Source: Frigidibacter sp. SD6-1
Lineage (GTDB): Bacteria > Pseudomonadota > Alphaproteobacteria > Rhodobacterales > Rhodobacteraceae
Length of the DNA: 64,000 nt
Direction: 5' to 3'
Assembly (NCBI RefSeq): GCF_030143255.1
Contig: NZ_JARJNR010000007.1
Coordinates: 62,001 to 126,000 of the forward strand
The notes beneath the pieces are model-generated. The model ran no database searches, was not told the origin of the DNA, and saw only the letters and a program-made list of their open reading frames with translations. A program made the position numbers and the translations under genes. Shown here in pieces: positions 17,881 to 25,322 of the stretch (the first letter of the stretch is position 1; each line of letters begins with the position of its first letter).

Positions 17881-19292
17881 GGCAGCATGTCCTTGAGCCT
17901 GAGTTCGGCGATCCGTTCGACCTGTTTGCAGGCGGTGGCGAATTCGGTTTCGGTGTCGTTGCCGATCCGGGTCTCGAAAGCCTGCAGGATCGAGGCCTTG
18001 TCATTGTCGCGCACGGCGATGATGAAGGGGAAGCCGTGCTTGGCGACATAATCCGCGTTCAGCCGCTGGAAGGTCGCTCGCTCATCGTCGGTCAGCGCGT
18101 CGAGCGCGGCCGATGCCTGCTCGGCGGTCGATTCCGGGGTGAGCCTCTTCGCGGCGGCAAGCTTGCCTGCAAGATCGGGGTGGGCCTTCAGGACCCCCAG
18201 CCGTTCCTCGGGCGTGGCGGAGCGGAACATCCGGACGAGCGCATTGTGCAGGCCTGAGGCGCTGTCATGGGCCGGGCCGAGTTCAAGCGCCCAGGCCCGT
18301 TCGGCGATCCAGGGCGAATGTTCGAAGATGGAGCCGAACCGTTCGACGAACCGGTCACGGGTCATCTGCGAGGGCCGCTCGATCCGCTTGTGCGGATGGG
18401 TCTTGGCCCAGTGCCGTGCGATGTCGATCCGCCGCGCGAACCACACGCCCTCATGTCCCCGCGCATAATCGAGGAAGCGCTTCAGCCCGGCGATCTTGCC
18501 GGGCCGCCCGATCAGGCGGCAATGGAGGCCGACCGAGAACATCTTGGCCCGACCCGCCGCGCCCTCGGCATAAAGCGTGTCGAACGTGTCCTTCAGGTAG
18601 GTGAAGAACTGCTCGCCCTCGATATAGCCCGGCGCCGTGGCGAAGCGCATGTCGTTGGCCTCTAACGTGTAGGGAATGACCAGCTGGTCGCGCTCGCCCG
18701 CCTCCATCCAGTAGGGCAGGTCGTCGTCGTAGGTGTCGGAAATCCAGTCGAGCCTGCCCGTCTCGGCCGTCAGGCGGACGGTGTTCATCGAACAGCGGCC
18801 AGTATACCAGCCCCGCGGCGGTTCGCCCACGACCTCTTCGTGCAGGCGGAAAGACTCCGCGATCTGCGCGCGTTCCTCTGCCTCGTCCATGTCGCGGTGA
18901 TCGACCCATTTCAGGCCGTGAGAGGCAATCTCCCACCCCGCCGCCTTCATCCCCGCGACCTGTTCGGGATTGCGGGCAAGGGCCGAGGTCACGCCGTAGA
19001 TGGTGACGGGAATATCCATGCCGGCGAACAGGCGATGGAGCCGCCAGAACCCTGCCCGCGCGCCGTATTCATAGATCGATTCCATGTTCCAGTGCCGCAG
19101 GCCCGTCCAGGGTGCGGCACCGGCGATGTCCGACAGGAAGGCTTCGGACTGTTTGTCACCATGCAGGAGGTTGTTCTCGCCGCCCTCTTCATAGTTCAGG
19201 ACAAGCGAGATCGCGATCTTCGCGCCACCCGGCCAGTTCGCATCGGGCGGGTTCGGGCCGTAGCCTCGGAAATCGCGGGGATAGCGGTTCAT
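17877..19292 (-). CDS. puuE: Fused allantoinase (PuuE) and OHCU decarboxylase (UraD)
   Basis: A 471-residue two-domain protein. Residues 1 to about 305 are a polysaccharide-deacetylase-fold allantoinase (PuuE), beginning MNRYPRDFRGYG and containing NYEEGGENNLLHGD. Residues ~315-471 are OHCU decarboxylase (UraD), with FEHSPWIAERAW, the catalytic-His motif LKAHPDLAGKLA and the C-terminal FPFIIAVR. Together they convert 5-hydroxyisourate-derived OHCU to (S)-allantoin and open the ring to allantoate. HiuH, encoded divergently, performs the preceding step. The fusion places two non-consecutive-fold but consecutive-step enzymes in one chain. The frame is intact, with no sign of a frameshift at the junction. 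Confidence 0.93.
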   Translation of the reverse strand: MNRYPRDFRGYGPNPPDANWPGGAKIAISLVLNYEEGGENNLLHGDKQSEAFLSDIAGAAPWTGLRHWNMESIYEYGARAGFWRLHRLFAGMDIPVTIYGVTSALARNPEQVAGMKAAGWEIASHGLKWVDHRDMDEAEERAQIAESFRLHEEVVGEPPRGWYTGRCSMNTVRLTAETGRLDWISDTYDDDLPYWMEAGERDQLVIPYTLEANDMRFATAPGYIEGEQFFTYLKDTFDTLYAEGAAGRAKMFSVGLHCRLIGRPGKIAGLKRFLDYARGHEGVWFARRIDIARHWAKTHPHKRIERPSQMTRDRFVERFGSIFEHSPWIAERAWALELGPAHDSASGLHNALVRMFRSATPEERLGVLKAHPDLAGKLAAAKRLTPESTAEQASAALDALTDDERATFQRLNADYVAKHGFPFIIAVRDNDKASILQAFETRIGNDTETEFATACKQVERIAELRLKDMLP

Positions 19293-19334
19293 GGATGCGC
19301 CTTCCTGCAGCTTCTGTGCTTTGATAGTACGCGA

Positions 19335-19356
19335 TTGGCGAAAGGATTATCGCCAA
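19335..19356. promoter_or_regulatory. Inverted repeat between puuE-uraD and hiuH
   Basis: A 7-bp perfect inverted repeat TTGGCGA-N8-TCGCCAA lies centrally in the 144-bp divergent region that must hold both promoters. Its position and symmetry suit an operator for a dimeric regulator controlling the ureide genes. The regulator is not identified. Confidence 0.5.
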
Positions 19357-19436
19357 AATACAGAAGGTCTTACAGGGCTCCGGCGCTGTTGCGGCCGTCG
19401 TGCAGGGCGCATGATGGGGGCCTGACGGAGGATGAC

Positions 19437-19796
19437 ATGGCCGAGGGATATCTGACGACCCATGTGCTCGACACGGCGCGTGGCCTGCCTGCGGCGGGCA
19501 TGAAGATCGCGCTCTACCGGCTGCGCGGCAACAGCCACCAGAAGATTGCCGAGGCGGTGACCAACGCCGACGGCCGGACCGACGGGCCGATCCTGCCCAG
19601 GGAGAAGTTCGCGGTCGGCACCTACGAACTGGTGTTCTTCGCGGGCGACTATCTCGACCGGACCGGCGCCGCGCCGGAAAGTCCGCGTTTCCTCGACCAG
19701 ATTCCGATCCGCTTCGGCATCTCTGACGCAAAGGCGCATTATCACGTGCCGCTGCTTCTGTCGCCTTTCGGCATGTCCACCTACCGGGGAAGCTGA
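19437..19796 (+). CDS. hiuH: 5-Hydroxyisourate hydrolase (transthyretin-like)
   Basis: Hydrolyses 5-hydroxyisourate, the product of urate oxidation, to OHCU. It is 119 residues from the ATG at 19437, with GGAGG 5 bases upstream; the open frame reaches 199 codons further back but overlaps the puuE gene. The family signature is complete: LTTHVLDTARGLPA at the N-terminus and the terminal YRGS tetrapeptide, with HYHVPLLLSPFGMSTYRGS supplying active-site His and Arg/Ser. Divergent from puuE-uraD, which catalyses the next two steps. No urate oxidase is in the window. Confidence 0.95.
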   Translation: MAEGYLTTHVLDTARGLPAAGMKIALYRLRGNSHQKIAEAVTNADGRTDGPILPREKFAVGTYELVFFAGDYLDRTGAAPESPRFLDQIPIRFGISDAKAHYHVPLLLSPFGMSTYRGS

Positions 19797-19808
19797 CCGG
19801 GGTTGCCG

Positions 19809-19881
19809 CCGAAGAATTTTCGCGAAAATTCTTCGGCCCCGCGCGCCTGTGGCGGAAAATCCTTCGCGAAGGATTTTCCGC
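19809..19881. repeat. Tandem pair of perfect palindromes
   Basis: Two perfect self-complementary palindromes lie in tandem in the 86 bp between convergent hiuH and bhcR. One is 28 bp (19809-19836, half CCGAAGAATTTTCG) and the other 30 bp (19852-19881, half GCGGAAAATCCTTCG). Both have AT-rich arms around a TCGCGA centre. A similar pair occurs at 46176-46222. A bidirectional terminator is likely, although there is no clean T-run. Confidence 0.8.
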
Positions 19882-19882
19882 G

Positions 19883-20707
19883 TCACGCCCGGTCGCGCGG
19901 CGCCGTGCCGCCGGTTGCGATGGTCACCTCATCTGCGGCCGCCTGCACCAATGCGCCGAGCCGTTCGGTATCGGCCAGATCGATCCTGAAGGTCGGTCCC
20001 GAGATCGAAAGTCCGGCGACCGGTTCGCCATGGGCGTTGAAGATCGGCGCGGCAATGCAGCGCATGCCTTCGGCGCGTTCCTGATCGTCGATGGCATAGC
20101 CGCGCGCCCGTGTACGGTCGAGATCGTCGGTCAAGGATGCAAGATCGCCGTGCGACTGGGCCGTGAACCGCGCGAGACCGCCTTCGCCGACGACTGCCGC
20201 CACGCGCGCGGGCGGCATCCAGGCCAGCAGCGCCTTGCCGATACCCGAGACATGCATCGCGCCCAGCGTCCCGGGCGGAAAGAAGGCGCGGATTGCCTCG
20301 TGCGTTTCGACCTGGGCGAGAAACAGCACCTGGTCGCGATGCTCGACCCCGAGGTTCGCGGTTTCTCCGGTCAATCGCATCAGCCGGTCCATCGGCTGTC
20401 GGGCGCGGTCCACGATCTTCGTCCGCCTGAGAAAGGCCGACCCGACCCGGAAGGCACCGCCGCCCACATGCCAGAGCTGGCCGGGCTCCTCCATCTCGGC
20501 GAAGCCATGGGTCTGAAGCGTTGTCAGCGCGCGATAGACGGTGGGCGCGGAACTGCCGGTCCGCTGGGCAAGCTCGGTCAGCGTCAGGCCGCCCGCCTCG
20601 CCCAGAACGCGGAGCAATAGCAGCGCCCGGTCGAGCGACTGGACCATATTCTGGTCGGTCTTGTCATGGAAGCTTCTGGGGCGGCCACGCGGGCGGGCGG
20701 TCGTCAT
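19883..20707 (-). CDS. bhcR: IclR-family regulator of the beta-hydroxyaspartate cycle
   Basis: 274 residues from the ATG at 20707 (MTTARPRGRPRS), preferred over an ATG 10 codons upstream that lacks a ribosome site. The N-terminal winged helix-turn-helix spans about residues 24-75 (LTLTELAQRTGSSAPTVYRALTTLQ). The IclR ligand-binding domain follows, with GALHVSGIGKALLAW-like and DDQERAEGMRCIAAPI segments. In Paracoccus, BhcR binds the bhc promoter and responds to glyoxylate. This gene sits divergently beside bhcA in the same way, so the assignment rests on family plus synteny. Confidence 0.9.
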   Translation of the reverse strand: MTTARPRGRPRSFHDKTDQNMVQSLDRALLLLRVLGEAGGLTLTELAQRTGSSAPTVYRALTTLQTHGFAEMEEPGQLWHVGGGAFRVGSAFLRRTKIVDRARQPMDRLMRLTGETANLGVEHRDQVLFLAQVETHEAIRAFFPPGTLGAMHVSGIGKALLAWMPPARVAAVVGEGGLARFTAQSHGDLASLTDDLDRTRARGYAIDDQERAEGMRCIAAPIFNAHGEPVAGLSISGPTFRIDLADTERLGALVQAAADEVTIATGGTAPRDRA

Positions 20708-20867
20708 CTCCAACCCTTCGAAAATACGTTTCAGCATGTGAAAAACAAATACACCAATGAATTCAAACTAAAACCCCATATTTTCACATATCGAAAATCA
20801 ATTTCGAAAAAATTGCAGCGCGGCGCATCCCGCTCTAGCCTTCTTGCGACAATGAAGGGAGCGCCCG
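20708..20867. promoter_or_regulatory. bhcR-bhcA divergent promoter/operator region
   Basis: This 160-bp stretch is markedly AT-rich for the window. It contains separated arms TGTGAAAA (20737-20744) and TTTTCACA (20781-20788), a TTTCGAAA palindrome (20802-20809), and related TCGAAAAT words at 20718 and 20791. IclR proteins bind palindromes in such regions, so these are candidate BhcR sites. The exact operator is not proven. Confidence 0.55.
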
Positions 20868-22058
20868 ATGTACCATCAGAACCCGGTCTTCATCCCCGGC
20901 CCGACCAATATGCCGGACGTGATCCGCAAGGCCTGCGACATTGCCACGCTCGACCATCGGTCGGCGGCCTTCGGCGGCATCTTCGCCCCGGCGGTCGCAA
21001 GCGTGAAGAAGGTTCTGGCGACCGAGACGGGCGAGGTCTTCATCTTTCCCTCGACCGGCACCGGCGGCTGGGAAGCGGCGATCTCCAACACGCTCTCCCC
21101 CGGCGATACGGTTCTGACTGCGCGCTTCGGCATGTTCAGCCACCGCTGGATCGACATGTGCCAGCGCCACCGGCTGAACGTGCAGGTGATCGAGACGCAC
21201 TGGGGTCAGGGTGCGCCGCTCGGCCAGCTCGAGGCCGCGCTGAAGGCCGACCGCGACCACATGATCAAGGCGGTGCTGGCAACCCACAACGAAACCGCGA
21301 CCGGCGTCCGGTCCGACATCGCGGGCATCCGCCGCGCGCTTGACCGCACCAACCATCCGGCAATGCTCTTCGTCGATGGTGTGTCCTCCATCGCCTCGAT
21401 GGAATTCCGCATGGATGATTGGGGCGTCGATATCGCCGTGACCGGCAGCCAGAAGGGCTTCATGCTGCCCGCGGGCCTCGCGATCCTCGGGGCGAGCCCG
21501 AAGGCATTGGCGGCGATGGACGAGGCCAAACTGCCGCGCACTTTCTTCGACTTCCGCGACATGCGTAAAAGCTATGCGGCAGGCGGCTATCCCTATACGC
21601 CGGCGGTCGGCCTGCTGAACGGGCTGAAAGTCTCGTGCGATCATCTTCTGGCCGAGGGGATGGAATCGGTCTGGGCTCGCCATTACCGCATCGCCGAGGG
21701 CGTGCGCCGCGCCATCGCGGGCTGGGGCCTTCGCCCCTGTGCAGCCTCGCCGGACCTTTATTCCGATACGGTCACGGCAGTCGTCGTGCCCGAGGGATGC
21801 AACGGCACCGACCTCGTGAAGCTTGCCGCGCAGAAGTACGACATGGCCTTCGGCGTCGGTCTTGGCGACGTGGCGGGCAAGGTCTTCCGCATCGGCCATC
21901 TGGGCAGCCTGACCGATGCGATGATGCTCTCGGGTCTCGCGGTCGCGGAAATGTGCATGGCCGATCTCGGCTGGAAGGTCGCGCTTGGGTCCGGAGTGGC
22001 AGCGGCACAGGACTATTACCGGACGAGTGCGGTCGAGCCCGCGAAAGCGGCAGCGTAA
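20868..22058 (+). CDS. bhcA: Aspartate--glyoxylate aminotransferase
   Basis: First enzyme of the beta-hydroxyaspartate cycle: it transaminates glyoxylate to glycine using aspartate, releasing oxaloacetate. It is 396 residues, in the serine-glyoxylate aminotransferase-like fold-type I PLP family. The PLP lysine lies in TGSQKGFMLPAG (about residue 200), with ATHNETATGV and FVDGVSSIAS upstream. An AAGGGA ribosome site precedes the ATG. It is the first of four collinear genes whose order matches the Paracoccus bhcABCD cluster. Taken alone it would be called a serine-glyoxylate or alanine-glyoxylate aminotransferase; the neighbours decide the call. Confidence 0.93.
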   Translation: MYHQNPVFIPGPTNMPDVIRKACDIATLDHRSAAFGGIFAPAVASVKKVLATETGEVFIFPSTGTGGWEAAISNTLSPGDTVLTARFGMFSHRWIDMCQRHRLNVQVIETHWGQGAPLGQLEAALKADRDHMIKAVLATHNETATGVRSDIAGIRRALDRTNHPAMLFVDGVSSIASMEFRMDDWGVDIAVTGSQKGFMLPAGLAILGASPKALAAMDEAKLPRTFFDFRDMRKSYAAGGYPYTPAVGLLNGLKVSCDHLLAEGMESVWARHYRIAEGVRRAIAGWGLRPCAASPDLYSDTVTAVVVPEGCNGTDLVKLAAQKYDMAFGVGLGDVAGKVFRIGHLGSLTDAMMLSGLAVAEMCMADLGWKVALGSGVAAAQDYYRTSAVEPAKAAA

Positions 22059-22067
22059 GGAGGGGCG

Positions 22068-23021
22068 ATGTACATTCCGACCTATCAGGACATGCTGGAG
22101 GCGCACGAGCGTATCCGGCCGCATATCCGCCGCACGCCGATCCGCACGTCGGACTATCTGAACGAGCTGACGGGGGCGAAGCTGTTCTTCAAATGCGAGA
22201 ACTTTCAGGAACCGGGCGCCTTCAAGGTGCGGGGCGCGACGAATGCGGTTTTCGGGCTGAGCGACGCCCAGGCGGCGAAGGGCGTTGCGACCCATTCCTC
22301 GGGCAACCATGCCTCGTGCCTGTCCTATGCGGCGATGCTGCGCGGCATTCCCTGCAATGTGGTGATGCCGCATACCGCCCCACAGGCCAAGAAGGACACG
22401 GTGCGGCGCTATGGCGGCAGGATCACCGAATGCGAACCCTCGACCAGCTCGCGCGAGGAGACGTTCGCGAAGGTGCAGGCCGAGACGGGGGGCGATTTCG
22501 TCCATCCCTACAACGATCCGCGCGTGATTGCCGGGCAAGGGACCTGCTCGAAGGAACTCATTGAGGATACCGACGGGCTGGATTTCGTTGTCGCGCCGAT
22601 CGGCGGCGGCGGCATGATCTCGGGCACCTGCCTGACCTTGTCGACGCTGGCGCCCGAGACGAAGGTGATCGCCGCCGAACCGGAACAGGCCGATGACGCC
22701 TATCGGAGCTTCAAGGCCGGACACATCATTGCCGACGATGCGCCGAAGACTATCGCCGACGGGCTTCTGGTGCCCCTGAAGGACCTGACCTGGCATTTCG
22801 TGAAGAGCCATGTCGCCGACATGTTCACCGCCGCGGACCCAGAGATCGTCGAGGCGATGAAGCTCACCTGGAAGCATCTGCGCGTGGTGATGGAGCCGTC
22901 TTCGGCGGTGCCCTTGGCCACCATCCTGAAGAACAAGGCCTATTTCAAAGGCAAGCGCGTCGGGGTGATCATCACCGGCGGCAATGTCGATCTGGACAGA
23001 TTGCCCTGGATGCAGGGGTAA
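22068..23021 (+). CDS. bhcB: Beta-hydroxyaspartate dehydratase
   Basis: Dehydrates (2R,3S)-beta-hydroxyaspartate to iminosuccinate. It is 317 residues, in the threonine dehydratase/serine racemase family (fold-type II PLP). The PLP lysine is in FQEPGAFKVRGATNAV near residue 50. The asparagine loop SSGNHASC and the phosphate-binding glycine loop GGGGMISGT are present. An AAGGAGG ribosome site sits 9 bp after bhcA. Without the cluster it would look like a generic threonine ammonia-lyase or serine racemase. The short C-terminus lacks any ACT domain, as expected for this subgroup. Confidence 0.93.
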   Translation: MYIPTYQDMLEAHERIRPHIRRTPIRTSDYLNELTGAKLFFKCENFQEPGAFKVRGATNAVFGLSDAQAAKGVATHSSGNHASCLSYAAMLRGIPCNVVMPHTAPQAKKDTVRRYGGRITECEPSTSSREETFAKVQAETGGDFVHPYNDPRVIAGQGTCSKELIEDTDGLDFVVAPIGGGGMISGTCLTLSTLAPETKVIAAEPEQADDAYRSFKAGHIIADDAPKTIADGLLVPLKDLTWHFVKSHVADMFTAADPEIVEAMKLTWKHLRVVMEPSSAVPLATILKNKAYFKGKRVGVIITGGNVDLDRLPWMQG

Positions 23022-23031
23022 GGAGGATAGA

Positions 23032-24195
23032 ATGAACGCTCAGGACCGTTTTGCCAGTTTCGAAGTGGGCTATGACATCCCGGCCAAGCCCGGCATGGAC
23101 GAGGCCGATATCCAGACCCCCTGCCTGATCCTCGACCTCGACGCGCTGGAACGCAACGTGAAGAAGATGGGCGACTATGCGAAAGCCCACGGCATGCGCC
23201 ACCGCAGCCATGGCAAGATGCACAAATCGGTCGACGTCCAGAAGCTGCAGGAACGGCTCGGCGGCGCGGTCGGCGTCTGCTGCCAGAAGGTCTCGGAGGC
23301 CGAGGTTTTCGTGCGCGGCGGCATCAAGGATGTGCTCGTCTCCAATCAGGTGCGCGACCCGGCCAAGATCGACCGGCTGGCGCGTCTGCCGAAGCTTGGC
23401 AGCCGGATCATCGTCTGCGTCGACGATCTGGCGAATGTCGCAGACCTGTCGGCGGCGGCGGTGAAACATGGCACGAAATTGGAGTGCTTCGTCGAGATCG
23501 ACTGCGGCGCGGGGCGCTGCGGGGTCAATACGACGCAGGATGTGGTCGCCATCGCAAAGGCCGTCGAGGCGGCGCCGGGGCTGAAGTTCACCGGCATCCA
23601 GGCCTATCAGGGCGCGATGCAGCACATGGACCGCTACGAGGACCGCAAGGCCAAGCTCGATGCCGCCATCGCCATGGTCAAGGACGCGGTTCAGGGGCTG
23701 AAGGCCAACGGGCTGACGCCGGAACTCGTGTCGGGCGGCGGTACGGGCAGCTATTATTTCGAGTCTAACTCCGGGGTCTACAACGAACTTCAGTGCGGGT
23801 CCTACGCCTTCATGGATGCCGATTATGGCCGCATCCTCGACAAGGACGGTCGCCGGATCGACCAGGGCGAGTGGGAGAATGCCCTCTTCATCCTGACCTC
23901 GGTGATGAGCCACGCCAAGGCCGACAAGGCGATCTGCGATGCGGGCCTGAAGGCGCAGTCGGTCGATAGCGGCCTGCCCTTCGTCTACGGGCGGACGGAT
24001 GTGAAATACATCAAATGCTCGGACGAACATGGCGTGATCGAGGATCCCAACGGTGTCCTGAAGGTGGGCGACAAGCTCAAGCTGGTGCCCGGCCATTGCG
24101 ACCCGACCTGCAATGTCCACGACTGGTATGTGGGCGTCAGGGGCGGCAAGGTCGAATGCGTCTGGCCGGTTTCGGCGCGCGGCAAGGCCTATTGA
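23032..24195 (+). CDS. bhcC: Beta-hydroxyaspartate aldolase
   Basis: Condenses glycine with a second glyoxylate to beta-hydroxyaspartate. It is 387 residues, in the DSD1/D-threonine aldolase-like family (fold-type III PLP with a divalent metal). The PLP lysine lies in the HRSHGKMHKSVDV segment around residue 60, and the C-terminal metal ligands lie in VPGHCDPTCNVHDW. The ATG at 23032 follows an AAGGAGG site 10 bp after bhcB's stop; the 16-codon-longer frame overlaps bhcB and is rejected. A 99-bp gap with inverted repeats separates it from bhcD. Confidence 0.93.
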   Translation: MNAQDRFASFEVGYDIPAKPGMDEADIQTPCLILDLDALERNVKKMGDYAKAHGMRHRSHGKMHKSVDVQKLQERLGGAVGVCCQKVSEAEVFVRGGIKDVLVSNQVRDPAKIDRLARLPKLGSRIIVCVDDLANVADLSAAAVKHGTKLECFVEIDCGAGRCGVNTTQDVVAIAKAVEAAPGLKFTGIQAYQGAMQHMDRYEDRKAKLDAAIAMVKDAVQGLKANGLTPELVSGGGTGSYYFESNSGVYNELQCGSYAFMDADYGRILDKDGRRIDQGEWENALFILTSVMSHAKADKAICDAGLKAQSVDSGLPFVYGRTDVKYIKCSDEHGVIEDPNGVLKVGDKLKLVPGHCDPTCNVHDWYVGVRGGKVECVWPVSARGKAY

Positions 24196-24202
24196 AAAAC
24201 CC

Positions 24203-24263
24203 GTCCCGGACCTGATCCGGGACCTCCGCGCCAGACACAGGAGGCCCCGGATCAAGTCCGGGG
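24203..24263. repeat. Facing copies of a CCCGGA..TCCGGG palindrome
   Basis: Two hairpins, GTCCCGGA-N5-TCCGGGAC (24203-24223) and CCCCGGA-N5-TCCGGGG (24245-24263), lie in opposite orientation between bhcC and bhcD. Their CCGGATCAAGTCCGG core is a motif I know as a frequent intergenic repeat in alphaproteobacteria. It may tune bhcD expression relative to bhcABC. Confidence 0.7.
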
Positions 24264-24294
24264 CGGGTCGGCGGGGTAAGATGAAGGTAAGGAC

Positions 24295-25254
24295 ATGCTG
24301 ATCGTTCCCGAAGCGCTGATTGCCGATCTTGTCTCTGCCGAGGATGCCTTCGCGGCGGTCGAGGCGACCTTCGCCGCGATGGCGCGGGGCGAGGCCCATA
24401 ATTTCCCGGTGGTGCGCGAGGCGTTGGGCGGCGACCGCCAGTACGGCTTCAAGTCGGGTCTCGACCGGGCGGGCGGGATGCTCGGCGTGAAGGCGGGGGG
24501 CTATTTCCCCGGCAATCTTGCGCGCGGCATCACCAATCACCAGTCGACCGTCTATCTGTTCGACCCGGACACCGGGCGGCCCGTCGCGATGGTGGGCGGC
24601 AACCTGCTGACCGCGCTGCGCACCGCAGCCGCCTCGGCCATCTCGATCGACCGGCTGGCGCGGCAGGATGCGAAAGTGCTCGGCATGGTCGGCGCCGGAC
24701 ATCAGGCGCAGTTCCAGCTGCGCGCCGCCGCGCGCGTGCGCGAGTTCGAGAAGGTCATCGGCTGGAACTACCATGCCGACATGCTGCCGAAACTGGGTGA
24801 GGTCGCCGCCGAACTGGGCCTGCCGTTCGAGGCGGTGCCCCTTGAGCGGATGGTCGAGGCGGACGTGATCGTCACCATCACCTCCTCGCCCGCCGCCTCG
24901 CTCATGGACAGGCATGTCAGCCCCGGCACGCATCTGGCCTGCATGGGCACCGACACCAAGGGCAAGCAGGAGGTCGAGCCCTCCCTTCTCGCCCGCGCGA
25001 AGGTCTTCACCGACGAGGTCGCACAATCGGTCACCATCGGCGAGGCACAGCATGCCGCGGCCGCCGGGTTGCTTGCGGCGAAGGACATCACTCCCATTGG
25101 CGCCGTGATCGCAGGGCTGGCCGAGGGCCGCCGGTCCGACGACCAGATCACGCTTTTCGACGGCACCGGCGTCGGCCTGCAAGACCTCGCCGTGGCAGGC
25201 GCCGCCGTGCGGCGGGCCGAGGCACGGGGCTTGGGCGTATCGGTTACAATATAA
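24295..25254 (+). CDS. bhcD: Iminosuccinate reductase
   Basis: Last cycle enzyme: it reduces iminosuccinate to L-aspartate with NAD(P)H, regenerating the amino donor for BhcA. It is 319 residues, in the ornithine cyclodeaminase/mu-crystallin family. The Rossmann loop is GMVGAGHQAQFQLRAA (about residues 128-143). TALRTAAASAISIDRLA and GTDTKGKQEVEP are further family segments. Called by family plus position: in isolation it would be annotated only as an ornithine cyclodeaminase homologue. The gene lies at the end of the bhc run, 68 bp before the GAPDH gene. Confidence 0.92.
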   Translation: MLIVPEALIADLVSAEDAFAAVEATFAAMARGEAHNFPVVREALGGDRQYGFKSGLDRAGGMLGVKAGGYFPGNLARGITNHQSTVYLFDPDTGRPVAMVGGNLLTALRTAAASAISIDRLARQDAKVLGMVGAGHQAQFQLRAAARVREFEKVIGWNYHADMLPKLGEVAAELGLPFEAVPLERMVEADVIVTITSSPAASLMDRHVSPGTHLACMGTDTKGKQEVEPSLLARAKVFTDEVAQSVTIGEAQHAAAAGLLAAKDITPIGAVIAGLAEGRRSDDQITLFDGTGVGLQDLAVAGAAVRRAEARGLGVSVTI

Positions 25255-25322
25255 GGGTTTTCCAGCGGTTGCCTGCAGATATGCTTCATGATCTGTGAGG
25301 GCGGATCAGGGCGGAGGGTATC

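Noticed and set aside
20835-22877. 680-codon minus-strand frame antisense to bhcA and bhcB.
   Set aside because: bhcA and bhcB are intact family members; the antisense translation has no domain signature or ribosome site.
22984-23031. Upstream extension of bhcC to 22984.
   Set aside because: Overlaps the end of bhcB, while the ATG at 23032 has a strong AAGGAGG site at the right distance.
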